Of a DNA stretch of 64,000 bases, positions 44,324 to 54,126 are shown piece by piece; the first letter of the stretch is position 1; each line of letters begins with the position of its first letter. Origin of the DNA: Acinetobacter sp. UBA3106 (GTDB taxonomy: Bacteria; Pseudomonadota; Gammaproteobacteria; Pseudomonadales; Moraxellaceae); assembly GCA_002365595.1 (NCBI GenBank), contig DFAM01000016.1:109360-173359 (forward strand), in the 5' to 3' direction. A program made the translations under genes and the position numbers. The notes beneath the pieces are model-generated. The model did not search any database. It was not told where the DNA came from and saw only the letters and a program-made list of their open reading frames with translations.

Positions 44324-45687
44324 TTCATAAGCTCCTTCTCATATTCGTCAGCTGCTTTTTCCACGTCTTCCCATTTTTCATGGATCAATAAATCTGCCCA
44401 GCGGCGATACATGCCACGTGCTGCAGTTTCAGAGAAAATATAGTTGGTGATACCCGGAATGCCGTCTTCACGTACTTTCTCGTTGCCTTTACCCATTTCC
44501 ATGATTAAGCGGTTTTTACGTGCTTTATAACCACGTAAAACTTTTTGGATTTCGATCCAGTTTTCAGAGTCATCTTGCTCTAGGAAACCGGCAGGACCGA
44601 AAGCACGAGTCGCAGAACGTTCAAATGCTTCTTTCACTTCCTGAGACGCTTCAGCATCGGCAATACAGAATGCCCAAACTTCAGTTTTGTTTGGACCACG
44701 TGGGTGCCATACGCGAAGTGTTGCCGTACCGTTCAACCAAGACAATGTCGGGAACATGGTGTTGTGACCTGCAAGACGTAAGGCACGAACTTCACCAAGA
44801 CGTTCTTTCACTTCCTCAAAAGTTTCACGGAAGTAGTTCGCCACTTCACCGTCAACCCAAACGTTAGCATCTGGTTTTTCTGTGAAGAAGAAGCCTGAAC
44901 CGTGACCGCGTGAACCGTACTGGATCGCGTCTTTCGCTGTTTCCCAAACTGGACGAGCCGTTTGCGCAGCGCCTAATTTCTTAGATGATTCGTCATCAGG
45001 TTTTGCACCCAATACTTGAATGGCAGATGCGTGAGAGAACAATGCGTGATATTGGTCAGATGCAAACTGTTCAGCAGCAAATTTCCAGTTACACTCGATT
45101 TCCCATTTGTGTACACCACCGATGATTTCAGTACCACCCGGACGACGGTCAAGTACGCCATCTAAGTACCATGCGATATCACCCATGTATTCTTCTAGAT
45201 CTGGAGTGGTTTCATCCCAGCATCCGAAGATCAAGCCTTTGTATGACTTCACACGGTTCACTTCAACCAGACCCCATTGCTCTTTGCATGCGCCTTGCGG
45301 GAAAGCACGCTCTTCAAGCGGGATGTCTTTAAGTGAACCATCAATACCGTAAGACCAGCCGTGGTATGGGCAAGTGAATGCACGGGTATTACCACAGTCT
45401 GCGAAGCTCACACGCATAGAGCGGTGACGGCACTGGTTTAAGAATGCTTTGATTGAGCCATCTTTTTGGCGTGCCACAATGATTGGATCTTCACCCATAT
45501 AGGTATTGAAGAAGTCACCAGCCTTAGGAATTTGGCTTTCATGACAAAGGAACAACCAGGTACGACCGAACACACGTTCAAGTTCTAATTCATATAGATC
45601 TGGGTCAGTATAGATCGACGGCGAGATACGTCCATTTTGTGCATCGACTAAAGCGTCGATTTCGCGCACATCAATTTTTCCACTCAT
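44320..45687 (-). CDS. hcaE: Phenylpropionate/cinnamate dioxygenase alpha subunit
   Basis: The catalytic subunit that adds O2 across the ring C2-C3 bond. The Rieske ligands are C86 and H88 (NQCRHRSM) and C106 and H109 (FTCPYHGWSYG). The mononuclear iron histidines are H214 and H219, with the bridging D211 (EQFASDQYHALFSHA). From memory the sequence is very close to E. coli HcaE throughout (for example ETAARGMYRRWADLL near the end). The start at 45687 has GGAGAGC upstream. It is the first gene of the operon, opposite hcaR. Confidence 0.94.
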   Translation of the reverse strand: MSGKIDVREIDALVDAQNGRISPSIYTDPDLYELELERVFGRTWLFLCHESQIPKAGDFFNTYMGEDPIIVARQKDGSIKAFLNQCRHRSMRVSFADCGNTRAFTCPYHGWSYGIDGSLKDIPLEERAFPQGACKEQWGLVEVNRVKSYKGLIFGCWDETTPDLEEYMGDIAWYLDGVLDRRPGGTEIIGGVHKWEIECNWKFAAEQFASDQYHALFSHASAIQVLGAKPDDESSKKLGAAQTARPVWETAKDAIQYGSRGHGSGFFFTEKPDANVWVDGEVANYFRETFEEVKERLGEVRALRLAGHNTMFPTLSWLNGTATLRVWHPRGPNKTEVWAFCIADAEASQEVKEAFERSATRAFGPAGFLEQDDSENWIEIQKVLRGYKARKNRLIMEMGKGNEKVREDGIPGITNYIFSETAARGMYRRWADLLIHEKWEDVEKAADEYEKELMK

Positions 45688-45858
45688 GAAAAGCTCTCCT
45701 GTGACCAGTAATGGCACAAAGTAAATAGACTCAACTTTTCAGCGATAATGGATTTTTAGCCAGTTTTGGTGAAATATTTTTTTTGTTTCAATTAAGATAT
45801 TTTATGGATTATTCAAAATGGTGCTTTATATATTTAAACACTAATAGAAAACGCAAGA

Positions 45859-45877
45859 TCATTTATTTTCTAAATGA
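45859..45877. promoter_or_regulatory. Candidate HcaR-binding palindrome in the hcaE-hcaR gap
   Basis: TCATTTA, five bases, TAAATGA forms a perfect 19-bp palindrome midway between the divergent hcaE and hcaR genes. It has the size and position of a LysR-type operator. The match to HcaR is inferred from location only. Confidence 0.45.
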
Positions 45878-45969
45878 CAGAATAATCTTCACCTAATAGT
45901 TGTTTATAGATTATACTGCTACAAAAATATAGTAAGACATTTTTTGGATTACTCTTTTGGACGAGTTAT

Positions 45970-46869
45970 ATGGAATTACGACACCTACGCTATTTTATCA
46001 CCGTTGCAGAAGAACTTAACTTCAGTAAAGCTGCCTTAAAGCTTTATACCGCTCAACCCTCTTTAAGCCAGCAAATTAAAGATCTGGAAGAAGATGTTGG
46101 GGTAAAACTGCTTTATCGTACTAAACGCAAGGTTGAGCTGACCGAAGAAGGTGCCGTATTTCTTGAACAAGCCCGTTTAACCCTGGCCCAAGCAGACAAA
46201 GCCATTGCCATGGCACGTCAGGTGTCACAAGCCAAACAGCAAATGCTACGCATTGGTTTTGTGCCGGTTGCGGAAATGAAAATTTTCCCTTATGTGCTAC
46301 CGAATTTACGCGTGCAAAATCCTGATTTAAAAATTGATTTGCTCAGCTTAAACAACAATGAACAAATGAAGTTGCTGAAAAAAGGCGAACTGGATGTCAC
46401 CTTTACCCGACACAACTTTAACAGTGATGAAATTGAAAGCCTGTTCGTACTGCGCGAACCTTTGATTTTTATTTTGCCGGAAAACCATCCTTTGGCTAAA
46501 TATGAGTGCATTCCGGTTAAGGAATTGAACGGCATCGATTTTATTATTCCTGCTGCGGAACAGTCTTTAACGCTGCATAATGCCATTATGGATTTTGCCC
46601 ATGCCAACGGGATTGAATTCAATATTGTGCAAAAAGCCGACAACATCCTGTTTAATATCAACTCTGTAGGAATGGGCCTCGGCTGTACCATCCTGCCGGG
46701 TTATGTAGCCCCGCTAACCATGAACAATACCGTGATTCGTGCCTTGGATGTGGAACTGCCTTACCTTGACCTGTATGTGAGCTACCATAAAAACAGCAGT
46801 TCTGTCGCTGTAAAGAAATTTATTGAATTGCTGACCCATGTGTTTTATCTAAACATTAACCGCACTTAA
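45970..46869 (+). CDS. hcaR: LysR family activator HcaR
   Basis: A 299-residue LysR regulator whose start MELRHLRYFITVAEELNFSKAALKLYTAQPSLSQQIKDLEEDVGVKLL and ending (NSVGMGLGCTILPGYV) closely resemble E. coli HcaR. It is divergent from hcaE, the classic arrangement, and would activate the dioxygenase operon with phenylpropionate or cinnamate. It could also serve the mhpDFE operon, as no MhpR homologue is present. Confidence 0.88.
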   Translation: MELRHLRYFITVAEELNFSKAALKLYTAQPSLSQQIKDLEEDVGVKLLYRTKRKVELTEEGAVFLEQARLTLAQADKAIAMARQVSQAKQQMLRIGFVPVAEMKIFPYVLPNLRVQNPDLKIDLLSLNNNEQMKLLKKGELDVTFTRHNFNSDEIESLFVLREPLIFILPENHPLAKYECIPVKELNGIDFIIPAAEQSLTLHNAIMDFAHANGIEFNIVQKADNILFNINSVGMGLGCTILPGYVAPLTMNNTVIRALDVELPYLDLYVSYHKNSSSVAVKKFIELLTHVFYLNINRT

Positions 46870-46900
46870 AAAAACTTTTTTACACTTTTGCACCGGATTG

Positions 46901-46942
46901 AAGCCACCATTATTTTGCTAATAAATAATGGGGCTTTTTTTT
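46901..46942 (+). terminator. Terminator after hcaR
   Basis: AAGCCACCATTATT and AATAATGGGGCTT pair (one mismatch) and are followed by a long T-run. Confidence 0.82.
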
Positions 46943-47157
46943 ATTTCAATTTGTGTATTTTTAACCCGGCTTAGACTTAAGTCTTACTCTTTTTTCATAT
47001 CATTGCAGCAGTCTTAATAGGAAATAACTCATAACTTTTCTTTTCACTATTTATAACCAATACAGGATTAGCTAAAATTACAACTTAAGTCTAATAAATT
47101 TTCTGACAGCTTATTAAAATCTTAAAAAACAAGAACAACGATAAAGGCTTGAGCATT

Positions 47158-47829
47158 ATGCATCTACTACTGCGTATAAAAACAGGAATTCAGCACCATC
47201 TTTATTTCTTTCTGACCTTTCCCGTTATTGCTGTGCTGTATCTTGGTTTTCAGTTGATGACCGCCTGGCACTGGTCGACCTGTGTTTTACTGAGCTGGAA
47301 TCTTACGATCTATAGTTATTTATTTTTCACCTTTAAAAAACTCTGGCACATTGACCATGCCCACATCCTGCAGCGGGCCAAACAGCAAGATGCCAGCAAA
47401 TGGCTGATTCTTTTTCTAGTTCTGCTGACCTTAATTATTTGCTTCATTGCAATTATTATTGAAGTCAATAATTTGCCTAACAATACTATAATTCGAACGG
47501 GTCATTTAATCTTATCCATGGTGACCATTACCTCGGCCTGGTTTCTGATGCATACCATTTTCGCGATTCATTATGCGCATGACTTCTATCTGGCATTAGA
47601 CAGGCATAATGAAGGTGGGCTGGATTTTCCCAAAACCCCTAAACCGACTTATCCCGACTTTTTGTATTTTAGTTATATCGTGGGGACTTCCGCGCAAACT
47701 GCCGATGTTTCCATTACCCATTCCGCAATGCGGGTATTAAACACTTTGCACCTGCTTCTGGCTTACGGCTTTAATACCACCATTCTAGCCATCACCATCA
47801 ATGTCGCAGCGAATTTTATTAGCCCTTAA
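47158..47829 (+). CDS. DUF1345 family membrane protein
   Basis: Five hydrophobic segments and the family block LMHTIFAIHYAHDFYLAL, then PDFLYFSYIVGTSAQTADVSITHSAMRVLNTLHLLLAYGFNTTILAI, are the DUF1345 pattern. Function unknown. It sits between hcaR and mhpC in the catabolic locus, but I have no basis to call it a transporter for the substrate. ATG 47158 is preferred over TTG 47149. Confidence 0.83.
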   Translation: MHLLLRIKTGIQHHLYFFLTFPVIAVLYLGFQLMTAWHWSTCVLLSWNLTIYSYLFFTFKKLWHIDHAHILQRAKQQDASKWLILFLVLLTLIICFIAIIIEVNNLPNNTIIRTGHLILSMVTITSAWFLMHTIFAIHYAHDFYLALDRHNEGGLDFPKTPKPTYPDFLYFSYIVGTSAQTADVSITHSAMRVLNTLHLLLAYGFNTTILAITINVAANFISP

Positions 47830-47838
47830 TATGCCCAT

Positions 47839-47869
47839 AAAAAAAGGATGACCGAAGTCACCCTTTTTA
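47839..47869. terminator. Bidirectional terminator between the DUF1345 gene and mhpC
   Basis: AAAAAGG(A)TGAC and GTCA(C)CCTTTTT pair around a CGAA loop, with an A-run and a T-run at the two sides. Confidence 0.82.
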
Positions 47870-47886
47870 TTTGCTATATAGCGGGA

Positions 47887-48744
47887 TTAAACGCCACGAG
47901 CAGTTAAATAGTTTTTAATGACAGTATTGAACTCTTCAGCTTTTTCAACTTGAGACCAGTGACCACATTGGCTGAAAATGTGCGCATCAGCATTTGGTAC
48001 AATGTTCAAGATATCCCAAGTACGTGATACCGGAATCACCACGTCCTGAGTACCGTGAATTAACAATACAGGCACAGTGATGTCTTTCATTTTTTCGAAG
48101 TCGAGTGGGAATTCGAAACGGTCACGGTCACGTGCGCCAACCACATCCATCAAACGATTTGATGCATAGTCATTTGCAGCAGAAGCAAAACGTACTTTCA
48201 CCAGTTCATCAGTAATCAGGTCTTTGTTCACGACGAACATTGAAAGCGTTTTCTTGATCCCTTCTTCTGTAAGAACTGGGTTCGCATGCGCTTTCAGTGC
48301 AGCAGTCTGTTTCGCACCGCCAGTACCCATAGACACAATACCCAATACACGTTCAGGGTAATCAAGTACCATCTGGAATGCTAACCAGCCGCCCAAAGAG
48401 TTACCCACTAACCAGGTTTTTTCAATGCCAAGTGCATCTAAAGTACGAACCGCATGATCTACCCAGGCACGGATACCATAAGCAGTATTTGGAGCCACTA
48501 CAGTTTGACCATAACCAATGGTATCAATCGCGATACAACGTGCCTGTTCACCAATTGATGGCAGGTTTAACCACCAGTTTGCCGCAGCAGATACACCGGT
48601 ACCTGAACCGTGCAAGAACAAAATTGGAGTACCTTCACCCACTTCGTGATAGTGAGTCAACTCACCTTCTGCTGTTTCAATCCATTTGTCTTCTAAGCCA
48701 AAGAATGGATCTGTTGTATATTCAGGGATTTGAACAGTGCTCAT
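47887..48744 (-). CDS. mhpC: 2-hydroxy-6-oxonona-2,4-dienedioate hydrolase
   Basis: An alpha/beta hydrolase of 285 residues that splits the ring-fission product. The nucleophile is S116 in LVGNSLGGWLAF, the oxyanion region is FLHGSGTGVSAAANWWLNLP, the acid is in HGTQDVVIPV and the catalytic His is in FSQCGHWSQVEKAEEF. It is a single gene between two terminators, convergent with the DUF1345 gene. Confidence 0.92.
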   Translation of the reverse strand: MSTVQIPEYTTDPFFGLEDKWIETAEGELTHYHEVGEGTPILFLHGSGTGVSAAANWWLNLPSIGEQARCIAIDTIGYGQTVVAPNTAYGIRAWVDHAVRTLDALGIEKTWLVGNSLGGWLAFQMVLDYPERVLGIVSMGTGGAKQTAALKAHANPVLTEEGIKKTLSMFVVNKDLITDELVKVRFASAANDYASNRLMDVVGARDRDRFEFPLDFEKMKDITVPVLLIHGTQDVVIPVSRTWDILNIVPNADAHIFSQCGHWSQVEKAEEFNTVIKNYLTARGV

Positions 48745-48992
48745 ACATACTCCTCGTACAGTCTTTAGCTTGCGTTTCCATCTCTATTCAGAATTTAACG
48801 TCAAGTTGACTCAGTGAAATTTACTTTTTACAGTCTTATCTTACCTGTTCAAACCCGCTCAACTGATACAAATTTACGATCAAATACTATAAAAAAACGA
48901 TAATTTAAATATTTGTTTTTAAATAATTTATTAAAAATTAAAACCCTTAATTTTCTCAAGGTATTTAATAACAAAATAGCGTTTTATACATT

Positions 48993-49023
48993 AAAAAAGC
49001 GACTTATCTAAAGTCGCTTTTTT
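48993..49023 (-). terminator. Terminator after the porin gene
   Basis: AAAAAAGCGACTT and AAGTCGCTTTTTT form a 13-bp stem, 15 bases after the porin stop. Confidence 0.88.
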
Positions 49024-49037
49024 ATTGCACTGCTTAA

Positions 49038-50312
49038 TCAGAACTTATAGGTATAAGTCGTTGCTACACGGTACTCTTTCAGGTCTGATTTCCAGTCAAA
49101 ATCAGTATCGATATACATCGCCTGGAAGCCTAAACCTTTCAGTTTTCCTTCTGGAACAGTGTAATTAAGGATCAAATTCAGCTCATCTGATTTCTGATCT
49201 TTCAAAATACCGGTCTGAGTTTTTACCTCAGCATCTGAACCGGTGAAGTACACTGCAGTGGCATTTAAGCCTTTGGCACCCAATTCAGAGAAGTCATAAG
49301 CATAAGTGAAGCCCCATGATTTTTCATCCGGATTGGTAAAGGTCGCTACCCCCCAGTTGGTCAGGTAAGGCTGCGGCACCCAGCCACCTAAGGTCGGGAA
49401 TGCTGAATCGCCAAACATTTGCTGGTAACCCAAGCCAACCGTATGTGAACCGTAATTCACTTTTGCAGCAACCGACAAAGCCTGGTTATCAATATCACCA
49501 TACAGCTTGTCACCTGACTCCGAGTTGTCAAAGTAACGGATGTGGCTGTCTAGTTTGGCTTTTTCACCCAGCTTGGTTTTGTAAGCAGTACCGACATAAT
49601 GTTGCTGATAAATATCTTTAACATCGGCATACCAGTAGCTGCCCCCAATTTCTGGCGTGAACTGGTGATCCACACCGGCAATATACATACCATCCGCTTT
49701 GGCACCATTGTCATACGCAGGTGGGGCAAATTTGGTTAAATCACGGAACTGGTTGTCATAACGGTTGTTAATGCCGTCAATATACGCCAGGGTTAACTTG
49801 GTATCTTTAAGGTCTTTCGATTCCAACCATGCACCGCTATAAGTGGTTAGCAACTGACGCGATGGATCAAAAACCAGTACTGGAGATACCGGTAATAATT
49901 CACCCACTTTTAATTCAGTTTGTGACACTTTGGCTTTTAAGGTTGCACCGACTTTACCAAAGTTGTCTTTCGACTCTTTGCCATCATGCGGCAAGACCCA
50001 GTCCGGATTCTTATCACGACCGTTTAACTTAAATGCATGCTGAACCAAAAGATCGGCACCGACCTGAATACCGCCACCGATATCCTGATAACCCGATTTT
50101 GCATCCAGTGTGATGCCTTGAGACCATGAACCCCAGTTATTTTGCGGAAGGTCCGCATACTGACGGTCGAGATAAAAGTTTTTAAATTTAAGTTGCACTT
50201 GGCTGTCGTCAACAAAATCTGCATAAGATGCAGTTGTCCCTAAAGTTGCTGTCGCAGCAAGCATTGCTATCCATAAATTTTGACGACGCATGGCTGAATT
50301 CCTAGTAATCAA
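49038..50312 (-). CDS. OprD-family outer membrane porin
   Basis: A signal peptide (about residues 1-31, cut after ASYA) precedes FVDDSQVQLKFKNFYLDRQYADLPQNNWGSWSQGITLDAKSGY, the usual start of OprD-type porins. The rest is amphipathic beta strands and it ends in TTYTYKF with a terminal Phe. 424 residues is the usual size. Its position within the aromatic acid locus suggests uptake of phenylpropionate-like acids (inference). Confidence 0.88.
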   Translation of the reverse strand: MITRNSAMRRQNLWIAMLAATATLGTTASYADFVDDSQVQLKFKNFYLDRQYADLPQNNWGSWSQGITLDAKSGYQDIGGGIQVGADLLVQHAFKLNGRDKNPDWVLPHDGKESKDNFGKVGATLKAKVSQTELKVGELLPVSPVLVFDPSRQLLTTYSGAWLESKDLKDTKLTLAYIDGINNRYDNQFRDLTKFAPPAYDNGAKADGMYIAGVDHQFTPEIGGSYWYADVKDIYQQHYVGTAYKTKLGEKAKLDSHIRYFDNSESGDKLYGDIDNQALSVAAKVNYGSHTVGLGYQQMFGDSAFPTLGGWVPQPYLTNWGVATFTNPDEKSWGFTYAYDFSELGAKGLNATAVYFTGSDAEVKTQTGILKDQKSDELNLILNYTVPEGKLKGLGFQAMYIDTDFDWKSDLKEYRVATTYTYKF

Positions 50313-50657
50313 ATCAAGCTATGGCGCCATCATGCTGAACTATTCTATGAAAAAAAATCCGACCAGAGTCTTAAGATTGCAACCACTTACCGTTATTTTT
50401 TTAATTTTAAATGGAGCCTCTTTATTTCCTTAAGAACTTTAAACAATAAGATATTTCACTCAAAATTTATTCCATTACTTTTAAAGCCTTGTTCCAGTGT
50501 CTGTTTTTATCAAAATTAACTTTTTAGAATGCTTTAAAAAAATGACTAATCGTTTTTAAGTTTAACCCGAGCTGTACACTACTTAAGCAATTGATTATAT
50601 TAATATAATATACCTATGATATGATATTTCTTATCTATAAAATAAATACTTAGCTAT
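50313..50657. other. Intergenic gap between porin and mhpE
   Basis: The 345 bases hold no supported gene. They are very AT-rich with alternating AT runs (near 50598-50630), and probably contain the porin promoter. Confidence 0.5.
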
Positions 50658-50686
50658 AAAAAAAGCGTCCTTATGGACGCTTTTTT
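50658..50686 (-). terminator. Terminator after mhpE
   Basis: AAAAAAGCGTCC and GGACGCTTTTTT pair across a 4-base loop, ending the mhpD-F-E operon. Confidence 0.9.
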
Positions 50687-50705
50687 AGCTTTAACTTAAA
50701 ATAAA

Positions 50706-51725
50706 TTAAGCAGTTGCTTCTTTAGCTTTAGACATGGTCAATGCCAAATCTTCAATCATGTCTTCCTGACCGCCAACAGTGCCACGACGACCAAGTTCCA
50801 TCAGGATTTCACGCGCAGAAACGCCATATTTCGCTTCAGCACGTTTAGCGAACAACAGGAATGAAGAATAAACACCCGCATAACCCAAAGTCGCTGCATC
50901 ACGGTCCGCACGGATCTGATGAGTCATCATTGGGATGATCAGATCTTCTGCAACGTCTTGTACTTTAAATAAGTCCACACCTGTCTCCATTTGCATACGG
51001 TTCGCTACCGCAACAAACAGTTCAAGCGGTGTATTACCTGCACCTGCACCCAAACCGGCAGAAGCCAAGTCAACACGTGTTGCACCGGCAGTCACGGCAG
51101 ATACAGAATTGGCAACACCCATACCCAGGTTATGGTGACCATGGAAACCGATTTCGATGTCTGAACCCAGGTTGGCACGTAAAATACCTACGCGGTCAGT
51201 CACATCTTGAGGAAGCATGTAACCTGCAGAATCTGTTACATAGATACAGTTGGCACCGTAAGACACCATTTTCTGCGCTTCTTCAAGCAGCTTTTCTGGA
51301 GTCGCCATGTGCGCCATCATCAAGAAGCCCACAGTGTCCATTCCCAGTTTGCGCGCAGCAGTAATGTGCTGTTCAGAAACGTCGGCTTCAGTAGAATGCG
51401 TTGCAACACGGATTGTTGCCACACCTACATCATGTGCCATTTGCAAGTGATCAACCGTACCGATACCCGGCAGTAAAAGTGCAGATACTTTTGCCTGTTT
51501 CAGGTTTGGAATCACCGCTTTCAGGTATTCTTCATCAGTTGCAGCAGCGAAACCGTAGTTTACAGAGTTACCGCCAAGGCCGTCACCGTGTGTGACTTCG
51601 ATTAAAGGTACACCTGCATCATCCAAAGCAGTTGCAATGGCAACCATTTGTTCAGGTGTAGTTTGATGGCGCATAGGGTGCATGCCATCACGTAAAGTCA
51701 TATCATTAATAATAATCTTAGACAT
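50706..51725 (-). CDS. mhpE: 4-hydroxy-2-oxovalerate aldolase
   Basis: A 339-residue DmpG-type aldolase that splits 4-hydroxy-2-oxovalerate into pyruvate and acetaldehyde. NDMTLRDGMHPMRHQ at the start and GFHGHHNLGMGVANS in the barrel hold the metal site. DmpG-type aldolases form a channelling complex with the acylating acetaldehyde dehydrogenase, here MhpF encoded just upstream (12-base gap). Confidence 0.94.
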   Translation of the reverse strand: MSKIIINDMTLRDGMHPMRHQTTPEQMVAIATALDDAGVPLIEVTHGDGLGGNSVNYGFAAATDEEYLKAVIPNLKQAKVSALLLPGIGTVDHLQMAHDVGVATIRVATHSTEADVSEQHITAARKLGMDTVGFLMMAHMATPEKLLEEAQKMVSYGANCIYVTDSAGYMLPQDVTDRVGILRANLGSDIEIGFHGHHNLGMGVANSVSAVTAGATRVDLASAGLGAGAGNTPLELFVAVANRMQMETGVDLFKVQDVAEDLIIPMMTHQIRADRDAATLGYAGVYSSFLLFAKRAEAKYGVSAREILMELGRRGTVGGQEDMIEDLALTMSKAKEATA

Positions 51726-51736
51726 GAAGATGCTCC

Positions 51737-52633
51737 TTATGCTTCAACTGAGTTTAAAACACGTTCTGCAAACATTTCTGCGGTACGCGCAGCTGCTGCA
51801 GTCATAATGTCGAGGTTACCGGCATATTTAGGCAGGTAATCGCCTAGACCTTCAACTTCCAGGAAGATTGAAACACGGTTACCATCAAATACTGGACCGT
51901 TGACCAGTTTGTAACCCGGTACGTATTTTTGAACCTCGAGGATCATCGCATGCACAGATTCTGTGATTGCAGCCTGATCTGGCGTACCTTCAACCAGGCA
52001 GTGAACCGTGTCACGCATCATCAGTGGTGGCTCTGCAGGGTTAATGATGATGATCGCTTTACCCGCTTTTGCACCGCCGACTTTTTCAATCGCACCAGCT
52101 GTAGTACGCGTGAATTCATCAATGTTTTTACGTGTACCTGGACCGACTGATTTAGTCGATACAGTGGCAATGATTTCACCATATTCAACCGGCTGAACAC
52201 GTGAAATTGCTGCAACCATAGGAATGGTTGCCTGACCGCCACAAGTCACCATATTCACGTTTGGGACTTCGCCCGCGTCTAACAAAGCTTCAAGGTTTAC
52301 AGGTGGAACGCAGAAAGGACCGATCGCAGCAGGCGTCAAGTCAATCATCAACACACCAAGCTCATTCAACTTGCGGCTGTTTTCAGCGTGAACATATGCA
52401 GACGTTGCATCGAATGCAATTTTGATGTCATCTGCAATCACGTGAGGAAGTAAACCGTCTACACCTTCACTTGTGGTTTTCAAACCCATTTTCGCAGCAC
52501 GCGCCAAACCTTCAGAAGTAGGGTCAATACCTACCATCCATACTGGCTCTAAAAATTCGCTACGTTGTAATTTATACAGCAAGTCAGTACCAATGTTCCC
52601 CGGACCGATCAATGCACATTTAATCTTTTTCAT
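51737..52633 (-). CDS. mhpF: Acetaldehyde dehydrogenase (acylating)
   Basis: Converts acetaldehyde and CoA to acetyl-CoA with NAD. The NAD loop is ALIGPGNIGTDL (residues 7-18) and the catalytic Cys is C131 in NMVTCGGQATIPMV. ATG 52633 is preferred over the upstream TTG. Length 298 aa fits this group. It is between mhpD and mhpE. Confidence 0.94.
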   Translation of the reverse strand: MKKIKCALIGPGNIGTDLLYKLQRSEFLEPVWMVGIDPTSEGLARAAKMGLKTTSEGVDGLLPHVIADDIKIAFDATSAYVHAENSRKLNELGVLMIDLTPAAIGPFCVPPVNLEALLDAGEVPNVNMVTCGGQATIPMVAAISRVQPVEYGEIIATVSTKSVGPGTRKNIDEFTRTTAGAIEKVGGAKAGKAIIIINPAEPPLMMRDTVHCLVEGTPDQAAITESVHAMILEVQKYVPGYKLVNGPVFDGNRVSIFLEVEGLGDYLPKYAGNLDIMTAAAARTAEMFAERVLNSVEA

Positions 52634-52671
52634 GAACAATTTCTCTTAAAAAACGCTCTTAAAATCTGGAC

Positions 52672-53469
52672 TTATTCAGCAGCGAATGCAGCAGTTACAG
52701 AACCAAAACCTTCAATTTCAACCAGGAATTCGTCACCCGAGTTGGCGACAACCATAGGCCCAAGCGCACCTGTTAAAATGATGTCACCTGCAAGTAAAGG
52801 ACGGCCACGACGTACCATTTCATCGGCCAGCCAAACAGCTGCATTTAATGGGTTTGAAAGACATGCTTTACCAACGCCTTGAGACACGATTTCTTCACCG
52901 CGTTTCATGGTCATTTTGCAGTTTACAAGATCGAGATTTTCTAGTTTCACAGGACGTGAACCCAGAACATAAGCTGCAGAAGATGCGTTATCTGCAACAG
53001 TATCAATTAAACTGATTTTCCAGTTTTCGATACGGCTATCTACCACTTCTACAGCAGGCAGTGCATATTCAGTGGCACTAATAATGTCTGCATAAGTGTG
53101 TTTTTCTTGGGTTAAATCTTTGTTGATGATTAACGCGATTTCTGCTTCAACTTTTGGCTGAATCAATAGACCCGCTGGAATCGCTTCGCCATCACCATAA
53201 GCCATGTCAGCAAACAGCATACCGAAGTCCGGTTGGTCTACACCCAGCTGCGCTTGCACAACTTTAGAGGTCAAACCAATTTTACGGCCAACCAAACGAC
53301 GACCTTCAGATAATGCACGCTCTGTATTTACTTCCTGAACGGCGTATGCGATATCCACGTCAGCACTTTCACCACCAAGTTGCGGGCGAACAGGTGCAAT
53401 CGCAGTTTTTGATAATTCAGCGTCACGTAATGCTTGCGCAACTGATTCAACAACAGCAGAATTCGACAT
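52672..53469 (-). CDS. mhpD: 2-keto-4-pentenoate hydratase
   Basis: A 265-residue hydratase of the fumarylacetoacetate-hydrolase-like fold, adding water to 2-oxopent-4-enoate. KIGLTSKVVQAQLGVDQPDFG, the metal site PKVEAEIALIINKDL, and ALPAVEVVDSRIENWK are diagnostic. ATG 53469 has AAGGAA upstream. It opens the mhpD-F-E operon. Confidence 0.93.
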   Translation of the reverse strand: MSNSAVVESVAQALRDAELSKTAIAPVRPQLGGESADVDIAYAVQEVNTERALSEGRRLVGRKIGLTSKVVQAQLGVDQPDFGMLFADMAYGDGEAIPAGLLIQPKVEAEIALIINKDLTQEKHTYADIISATEYALPAVEVVDSRIENWKISLIDTVADNASSAAYVLGSRPVKLENLDLVNCKMTMKRGEEIVSQGVGKACLSNPLNAAVWLADEMVRRGRPLLAGDIILTGALGPMVVANSGDEFLVEIEGFGSVTAAFAAE

Positions 53470-54080
53470 CAATGTTTCCTTAAACTGCAAAAATTGGACT
53501 TATACCGTTAGCGATGGGAATGCGATGAACAACAAGAAAAAATCTATGCACTGATCAAAGCCATCAGCAAATGGGTGCTGCCATCTAGGCAAACGCGTAT
53601 ATGTATAAACAGTTTTAGAATCGGAAAATTGCGGTTTTTATGCCAATACTTATTTTATTTATGACAATAGCTAATTCCTATAAATTAGCTTGGTTTTATT
53701 TTTCAAAAACAAGTATATGAACTAAATATAAAAATAATTTTCTATATGGGCTTAAGCAGAAATTGTCAGATTGATAAATTAAGTATCCATCTACGACTAA
53801 AAGACTAGATGAATTGCCTGCTTTTAATACAACCCATTTGTTGTAGCGAAGAGTTATTATAAAAATTATTTTAAAATCATAATCTTAAATACCAAGCATT
53901 GATCAGGTTTATTTTCATTTTATCTACTACACATGACCTTTTCAGAATACAGATCTACTGGTTAAAAACACATTTTGATCTCAAAACAAATCTGTAGCTT
54001 TGCCAACCAAACATTATCAAGGACAATTTTTTGTGTCCGTCATCATGAGATCAAATGAAATAGCAATAAGAAACAACAAT
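53470..54080. other. Long intergenic region upstream of mhpD
   Basis: The 611 bases contain no supported gene on either strand. They are AT-rich. A perfect 8-bp inverted repeat AGCTAATT/AATTAGCT with a 6-base spacer lies at 53669-53690 and could be an operator or a weak terminator. The mhpD promoter must be here but I cannot place it. Confidence 0.5.
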
Positions 54081-54109
54081 AAAAAAGGAGAATCTAAAAT
54101 CCTCCTTTT
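54081..54109 (-). terminator. Terminator after the HAD phosphatase gene
   Basis: AAAAGGAG and CTCCTTTT pair around an 11-base loop; on the minus strand it ends with a T-run, 17 bases after the stop at 54127. Confidence 0.75.
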
Positions 54110-54126
54110 CACACATGGAATTGGGT

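Noticed and set aside
46870..47157. Possible extra gene between hcaR and the DUF1345 gene
   Set aside because: Only the hcaR terminator and AT-rich DNA are visible.
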